From Cudoniella acicularis (taxonomy: Eukaryota; Ascomycota; Leotiomycetes; Helotiales; Helotiaceae), in the NCBI GenBank assembly GCA_013054445.1, contig JAAMPI010000768.1, forward strand, positions 1 to 26,372: a stretch of DNA of 26,372 nucleotides. Reading direction: 5' to 3'. A model generated the notes under the pieces. That model had not been told where the DNA came from. It was given only the letters and a program-made list of their open reading frames with translations, and ran no database searches. The position numbers were made by a program, and so were the translations under genes. Of this stretch, positions 20,676 to 26,372 are shown one piece after another; positions within the stretch are counted from its first letter, which is position 1; the number at the start of each line of letters is the position of its first letter.

Positions 20676-21822
20676 ATGGAGGACTCACGCCTCTCTTACG
20701 ACGATGTGGACGAAACCTCCGAGAGCCTCTTGGAGAAATTCACTTATGACAAGCCCAAACGAAGCTCCAGAGCATGTTTCTCAAGCTGCAATTGGCACTT
20801 CTTTCTACTCCAAACAGCTCTCATTCTTTTGTACTCTGCAGTATTCTATTCCCTCAACCGTGGATCCTGGGGAACTTCTAGTTCAATCGACAAGACTGTT
20901 TATTGTAAGAAGTCCATATCGCAACAATGGCCAGTGATCAAATAATTCTGACCTTACTTCAAGCACCCGCTCAGGAGGCAGTGAATTTTGAACGAGTTCG
21001 ATTCAATGCAACTCTAGTTATTGAGAGTCCTTACAATGGGGAGCCAGGTCCCGAGGTCGATGCTGCTTGGCATGAGCTTTTGAGCTGTGAGCGCAGACCT
21101 GGAACCCAGTTGCGCGGAAAACAGAGGTTGATTATGTGACTAGATATGAATATTGCAGTTTCTGGTTCGGATCTCGATCGTATTGGCGCATCCTCAATTC
21201 CTATTCCTGATCAAGAAGGCCAATATGTGGCGGGGCTGAATGTCTTCCACGAACTGCATTGTCTTGTAAGTGATGATGAGTTTCCTGAGCCTGGAAAATT
21301 GCCCAACTGCTTACTTACCAACGTTTTAGAAAAGGATCAGGCAATATACGTGGGCAGATTACTATCATCCAAATGCAACAGAAGAAGATTCTCGGCTCAA
21401 CCGGCTACACGCGGGTATGTGAGCAGCGCAATCGCAAAAAAGACTTTCCACTCTCAGAGTTCTAACATTTAACGGTTCTCAAGACCACTGCATCGATGTC
21501 CTTCGACAGGCAATCCTATGCCATTCCGACATCTCTCTCTTTACCTTGGAATGGTCCCAAGCGCAATCCAAGCCACGTGCTAATTTCTCACACGAACATA
21601 CATGTGTTAATTGGGGAGCTATCTTAGCTTGGGCTCGTGAGCGGAGTGTCCCAGAATCTACAATGAAGAATTTGAAGCACCCAATTCTTGGTGAGTTATC
21701 CGTTTCAGTTCCAGTGGGTTTGTAGAGGAAATGTAACTAACTATACTGAAGGCCTGGCATTTCCTGATGGCAAGGGTAGTGTGCTAGGTGCAAGTGAAGA
21801 CCATAGCCCCACCATAACTTAG
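20676..21822 (+). CDS. UstYa / DUF3328-family protein 1
   Basis: Six exons, 20676-20904, 20964-21086, 21144-21265, 21330-21414, 21484-21690 and 21752-21822, give 278 aa. All five introns (57-69 nt) are GT-AG and all phases agree. The layout is that of UstYa-family proteins: a cytosolic N-terminus, one membrane segment at about 41-60 (HFFLLQTALILLYSAVFYSL), then a domain with the two diagnostic HxxHC motifs, HELHC at 153-157 and HADHC at 185-189 (followed by IDVLRQAILC). SPAQEAVNFERVRFN, EVDAAWHELL and a C-terminal CVNW segment also fit the family. Characterised members carry out oxidative steps such as cyclisation or hydroxylation in ustiloxin, asperipin, victorin or cyclochlorotine pathways. 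The gene appears intact. A FAD oxidase and a second UstYa gene follow, which suggests a pathway. The substrate is unknown. Confidence 0.88.
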
Positions 21823-22982
21823 ATTGACACCGTTAGCTTGCTTAAACCTGCGTTTTGGGTAGGATCTCAAGGAATCTTTTATTGGAAGGAATCCCAAAAT
21901 TTCGGAGGCATTGGTTTAAGTTCTTGTGGAGCATTTCAATATAGTATAGATATCTGTGAAGCTGTGTATCATGAATGGGTGACAGGTTCCAAAAAGATTC
22001 TCCGTACACCAAGGGTTATTCTAAATCTAGTTTTTGCACTATTTTTGTTTGACGCCGATCTTCAGTCCCCTTCCCTGTTTTGATGAAGAAATTGGAATCA
22101 TGAACCGTGATTTGGGGTGCGGATACTTCTGAATCAACATTCACACTTGAAAACCAACATGGATGGCACCGGTAATCTCGGCACTCCGCATCATGCATCA
22201 TGTCAGGTTGTGACGTTGGACTGCCAAGAAGGGCAACGCAGGTTGCTGAAGTGCAGTGCATACAACTATTTCTGAGACAGAGATACCATCTCGCCGGTTA
22301 GGATGTAGATGTGCATATACGGCGCAGAGGGTATCACCCGAAGCTCATATTTCTCAAAAGTCTGTTCGGATCAAGCTTTTCACAACGCGAGCGGGCGGCG
22401 ATGCTCAAGCGGAGGCCTCGGCGCGCAGCGCCGTTAAAAGTGAGGTGTATCTAATATTGAAAGCACGGGCTTAATCAAAAGAAAGTCAGTGGAATCTTCG
22501 AAATGGCCATTTTCCGTAACTTCCGTAAATCGTTGACCGAGAATCCGAGAATCGGTCTGTGGCCTCCCAATAAATTAATCCTTCTAACATGCATGCATTA
22601 AATGACAGTGACTTTGAAATGGGGTTAACGTAATTAATGTTTGCAGATTGCACTGTAAGTATTGCGGCGGTCATCTCTACGGGGATTTCCTACCGGCGGT
22701 TGTGAAAAGATCACCAACCAAAGTCCAGTGTGTACACCAGCACGTTGTCACACCGCCTCAGATCAACGAAAAGCGAGTTCGGCCATACATAAGATATTAT
22801 TATTATTGGCAAATATTATATGGCAGGATAACCTTCCGGTATTAAGCCGTAAAAATAATCGAATTCGATATTTACTGCCAAAAAGGCGCTTTGCTATGGT
22901 ACCTCGTGCTACTGGCCACTATTGTTATATCCGAAACTGGCTTCTAAGGTGTTAACCTTCGCGAAGAGCAAAATCGACCAAT
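21823..22982. other. Intergenic region between UstYa-1 and the FAD oxidase
   Basis: About 1.16 kb with no supported gene on either strand. I looked in particular for a repeated Lys-Arg-bounded precursor peptide and found none. The first part is probably the 3' UTR of UstYa-1, and the A/T-rich last 400 bp is the upstream region of the oxidase gene. Confidence 0.5.
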
Positions 22983-24691
22983 ATGGCGAGAAAGGTGTTA
23001 AGAAAGATCTGGATGATAGGGTACATATCCATGCATCTTTTAACTAGAACCCGTGCGTCCTGTGAGGCCGCGGTGAGTATGCTTGAAGCATCTTGAAATC
23101 TTTAGCGGATCGTGCTAAGTCTCTGAATAGTGTGAAAGTATATCGAAGACTCTTCCTGGAGCTGCGTCATATGAATTAACTTCAAAGCTTGACCTATGGT
23201 CCCTCTTCCAGTCTCAAAATGTCCCACGCTGCGTAGTTCTTCCAACAAATGCAGAAGAAGTTGCAGTTATCTTGGGAGCGGCTCGGACTCATGAATGCCA
23301 ATTTGCTGTTTTGGCAGGAGGCACGTCACCCAATAAGCATGCTTCAAATATAGAAGGAGGCATCACGATTTCTATGCATCGTATGAAAAATGTCGAAGTT
23401 GTGGATTCTGAAATGCTACATGTCCAAGCAGGGGCTGGTAGCCTGTGGGCTGATGTTTATCGTGAACTCGATATGAGAAACATGTCCGCGACTGGGACTC
23501 GCAATGGGCTTACGGGTGTTACAGGATCAATTCTTGGTGGTAGAGTCTCCCATACCTTCTCTCACCCTTTTGAATGATGAACTTACCATCTTTGCTAACG
23601 AATAAAATTCAAGGGGGCATTTCTTTCTTTTCACAACAAAATGGGTGGGCTTGCGATACTGTCGTCAGGTTTGAAGTCGTACTGGCAAACTCATCCATTG
23701 CCCAAATATCACATCTGTCCCATCCAGAGTTGTTTTTCGCACTGAGAGGCGGTGGTAATAATTTTGGTATCGTCACCCGGGTAACCTTCGAGGCTTTTCG
23801 GAACCCTCCATCATGGTATACATTTCAGCTGTGGGAAATGAGTGTCCGTGGTACTGTCTTTCAACGACTGCATAACCATACTCTCAGAATGCCCAAAGGT
23901 GTCTGTCAGATTGCCGTAACCCTGGGATGGCATACGCCTACCAAGAAATTTGTCATCTCAGAACGAATGGTTTCCTCAGAGCGACCTTACTTGCCCGATA
24001 GCTTGCCATTTCCTGGTTCCCATGAAGGAAACCATTCATCCCCTGCAGTTGCGACGACAGTATATAACCAGCCAGTTCTTAAGATGTCCCAAAAGATGGA
24101 CTTCTTGAACCCACCGGGCTATTACAACTATTTTGGCACACACACAGTCAAAAGTGACGACAAAGCGCATATGCTTATTGCGAAGATCTTCCTCGAGGAG
24201 GCAGAAGCTGTGGTTGATGTTAACGATTTGAAGCTCTACATCGTTTACAATCCGTTGACGATCGAGACAATCCAGAAGATGGGGTTGCGGGGTGGGAATT
24301 GTTTAGGGATTAACGAACATGATGGTCCGCTCACAAGTAAGTCATTCATAAGCTGACTTCAAACTGACCTCTGACCGCCCCAGTTGTAAACATAAACATG
24401 CATTGGAGGAATCCATCAGATACACCACGGATGAGAAGTTTGATGAAGAATCTTCTTCGCCGTTTCCAAGTAACGACAAAGGAAATGGAAATGTTCCACC
24501 CTTATATCTTCCAGAACCATGCTTTTGAAGAACAAGATGTTTTCTCTGGATATGGAAAGGACAACCTGCTAAAGCTCAGGAAAGTGAGAAAGCAAGTGGA
24601 TCCAAATGGCGTTTTTCAGAAGCTGCAACCAGGGTATTTCAAAATTGGTGAAGTCAAGGAGGACAACGAGAATTACAAATCTGAGCTATGA
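22983..24691 (+). CDS. FAD-linked oxidoreductase, berberine-bridge-enzyme type
   Basis: Four exons, 22983-23072, 23131-23539, 23614-24336 and 24384-24691, give 509 aa with consistent phases and introns of 47-74 nt. The N-terminus (IWMIGYISMHLL) looks like a signal or membrane anchor. The FAD-binding PCMH-type domain shows VPRCVVLPTNAEEVAVIL, FAVLAGGTSPN, MLHVQAGAGSLWADVY, GVTGSILGG, NGWACDTVVRFEVVLA and LRGGGNNFGIVTR. The C-terminal BBE segment is YGKDNLLKLRKVRKQVDPNG (464-483). Such enzymes oxidise small molecules or peptides in fungal secondary metabolism. The His that normally carries the 8-alpha flavin bond (GGH motif) is Thr95 here, so covalent attachment may be absent or shifted. The gene lies between two UstYa-like genes and its stop is only 161 bp from the convergent UstYa-2, supporting a shared pathway. 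The substrate is unknown. Confidence 0.9.
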
Positions 24692-24852
24692 TCATAATTT
24701 CAAGAAGTCAAAGAATATGCTAGCGCAATTTGCTATATTAGTCGCAATGGATATATTATGCATCTTGTGCTGAGTGACGCTGAAATCAAGGAAAAATATA
24801 AATGATTAATGAAAAAGTTGTCTTAAGATCAACTCCTACATCCTTCGTCTTC

Positions 24853-25831
24853 TCAGCCGATCATCTTGAAATGAGATCTCCTCCGCTCCTGTGCCCATTC
24901 AAACACATCCCAATAGTTTTTGCACACACGATTTGCGCCGTCACCACTAATAGTTCCACTCCTCTCAATTGCCGTTGGATTCCTTCCTTCCAATGTCGTG
25001 TCCGCATGGCACATGATTGTTTTTCGGAGATACTCAGAGCAGTGTGATATATGCTTTTGCATGGAGGGCTGGTTACGAACGGCTTTATTATAACCCTCCA
25101 TAAGAAGGTACTATCAGAATTCAGTGTTAGTCACGTATATTTTCGTTTGACATGATATTATGGCAACAGGAGTCTTTTGGGAAGAATGTATAAAAAATCA
25201 ACAAACCACACAGTGCAGTTGATGGAATGTGCTGATGGCCCAGTTGTACTCATCCCGGTCTGTCTCCCATATGCCCGGAGCTAGACTCTCAACACTACCA
25301 TTTGGCAGAATGAAACCACGACCTGCTGTTTGACACCCGTATGCGTCAATACAAAGCATGTAGACAAGCGTGAAGAAATCGATCAAACACTTACCAGGCA
25401 TGAGTTCAGACCAAAGCTTTACCATTGCAGTCTCCTCTTCTGCAGTAGTGTTCAGAGGGTCAATCGTGTATCCAGATACACTTTGAAATTGGGTAATGGT
25501 TTTGGGAACTGTAGAATATCATGTTAAATCCTTGATAGCTATATCGGCAAGGCAAAACTGCGAGGAGAAAACGCCTACATTCTGGTACATTTAACGAAAT
25601 ATCTTCTTCTAATTGAATAGTTTTCTTGGATAAAGATGATGGCAATGGTTGCAGAAGAATCTTGAGAGCAGCAAGTGTTGTTAGAAGAAACCAAAGAATG
25701 GCGGAGGTTTTAAAGAATGCATTCCGTATACGGGAAACCCTGGAGAGATCTGTTGGTCGATTGTCTCGCTTTTCATACTCATTGGGAAGCAATGCGGCCT
25801 CCAAACTATCGGATTGGTCTATATCGGACAT
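24853..25831 (-). CDS. UstYa / DUF3328-family protein 2
   Basis: Four minus-strand exons, 25831-25579, 25508-25395, 25325-25207 and 25110-24853, give 247 aa with all phases closing. It has a polar N-terminus, a membrane segment at about 43-61 (SAILWFLLTTLAALKILL) and two HxxHC motifs, HQLHC at 157-161 and HISHC at 182-186 (followed by SEYLRKTIMCHADTTLEG). ELMPAGRGFILP and the spacing are typical of the UstYb-like branch. The donor of intron 3 is GTTTGT; a TAA-rich stretch with GACTAAC provides its branch site. Paired UstYa-family enzymes are common in characterised fungal peptide clusters and may act in sequence or as a complex. It is convergent with the FAD oxidase. No lesion was seen, so it is probably functional. 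Confidence 0.88.
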
Positions 25832-26372
25832 TAAAAGAGTCTCGCCTTAAGTAATCCTTTGACACAATGTTCCTACTATGCAAAGTCAAACGGAAGAATC
25901 AAAAACGTAGTCGTCACAACGCTGATTTTCGAAAAGTAACCGCAAATGCAGATCGGGTATGAGGACCAAAAGATTGAAAAACAAATTCCGAGGCTTCTGA
26001 TAGGAAATTCGATAATATGATTTTACGTCGTAATTTTAGGAATAAATTTGCCCTAAATCATAGTTAATTAACGCTTAGATACTGCTAGGGTAAACCATAC
26101 GGGGATAACCTGAGGGTTCCTATAAGGCAGGGGAGCTGTGGGGTCACCGGGGAATTGTGTGAGGCACGGTCTGCAGCTTTACCGCCCCTATGTTCTTACC
26201 GCTGTTTTTAAGACGCGAGTATAGCGTAGTACAGAACCTCTGCACATGAAAAGAGGCCTCTACCTTGCTAACCGTAGGATCCGAATCCTAAGCAGATTCC
26301 CCTGTCTCGCTTGTTCTTGCCCTTATCTCTATGCAGTACGGGTAGTCGGAACTTCAAGCTTTCCTAAATTTG
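25832..26372. other. Right-end intergenic DNA
   Basis: No gene supported. The first 150 bp are the upstream region of UstYa-2. After about 26060 composition becomes more G/C-rich (GGGGTCACCGGGG and nearby), but I see no open frame, RNA fold or repeat end that I can name. Confidence 0.4.

Noticed and set aside
21838..22261. Short frames (81 codons on each strand) as candidate precursor peptides
   Set aside because: Neither has a signal peptide or dibasic-bounded repeated cores, and both lie in the UstYa-1 3' flank.
24337..24383. Apparent stop splitting the FAD oxidase into two genes
   Set aside because: A 47-nt GT-AG intron in the correct phase joins the two parts into one normal-length BBE-type protein.
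26100..26372. Possible tRNA or LTR end in the G/C-richer right edge
   Set aside because: I could not fold a cloverleaf or find paired terminal repeats, so nothing can be supported.

Overview
The window looks like nuclear DNA of a filamentous ascomycete, probably a Leotiomycete (inference). Genes are well spaced and carry short GT-AG introns of about 46-110 nt with CTAAC-like branch sites. The families present (Scc1/Rad21 cohesin, a PMR1-type Golgi Ca/Mn pump, UstYa/DUF3328 proteins, a DUF6604 protein) are fungal or common in Pezizomycotina. No prokaryotic operons, phage, CRISPR array, rRNA or convincing tRNA were seen.

Layout. 1-2031 is non-coding and ends in a pyrimidine-rich leader. 2032-4275 (+) encodes an RNA-binding protein with a degenerate exonuclease-like region, an RRM and two RanBP2 zinc fingers. 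4276-6315 is mostly non-coding, with one possible membrane-segment exon. 6316-7029 (-) encodes a small secreted NTF2/SnoaL-like protein. 8196-11365 (-) is a wrecked DUF6604 gene: two inserted short elements (one a clean 228-bp TA-flanked MITE), frameshifts and at least five in-frame stops, every one explainable by a C-to-T change. 12293-14281 (-) is the cohesin kleisin Rad21/Scc1, and 15269-18667 (+) is a PMR1-type P-type ATPase. These two conserved genes share a divergent promoter.

From 19205 to the right end the content changes to a small accessory locus. It holds a 56-aa secreted peptide gene with two Lys-Arg (Kex2) sites (-), a UstYa/DUF3328 gene (+), a FAD-linked berberine-bridge-type oxidase (+) and a second UstYa/DUF3328 gene (-). 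In characterised fungal pathways such as ustiloxin, phomopsin, asperipin and victorin, UstYa proteins act on Kex2-processed, ribosomally made peptides. The locus is therefore a candidate RiPP-like biosynthetic cluster with the 56-aa peptide as possible precursor. The enzymes are supported by sequence; the peptide's role as substrate is inference.

All exon-intron models were built by hand from reading frames, GT-AG sites and family patterns. Frame arithmetic closes for every intact gene listed, but there is no transcript evidence here.
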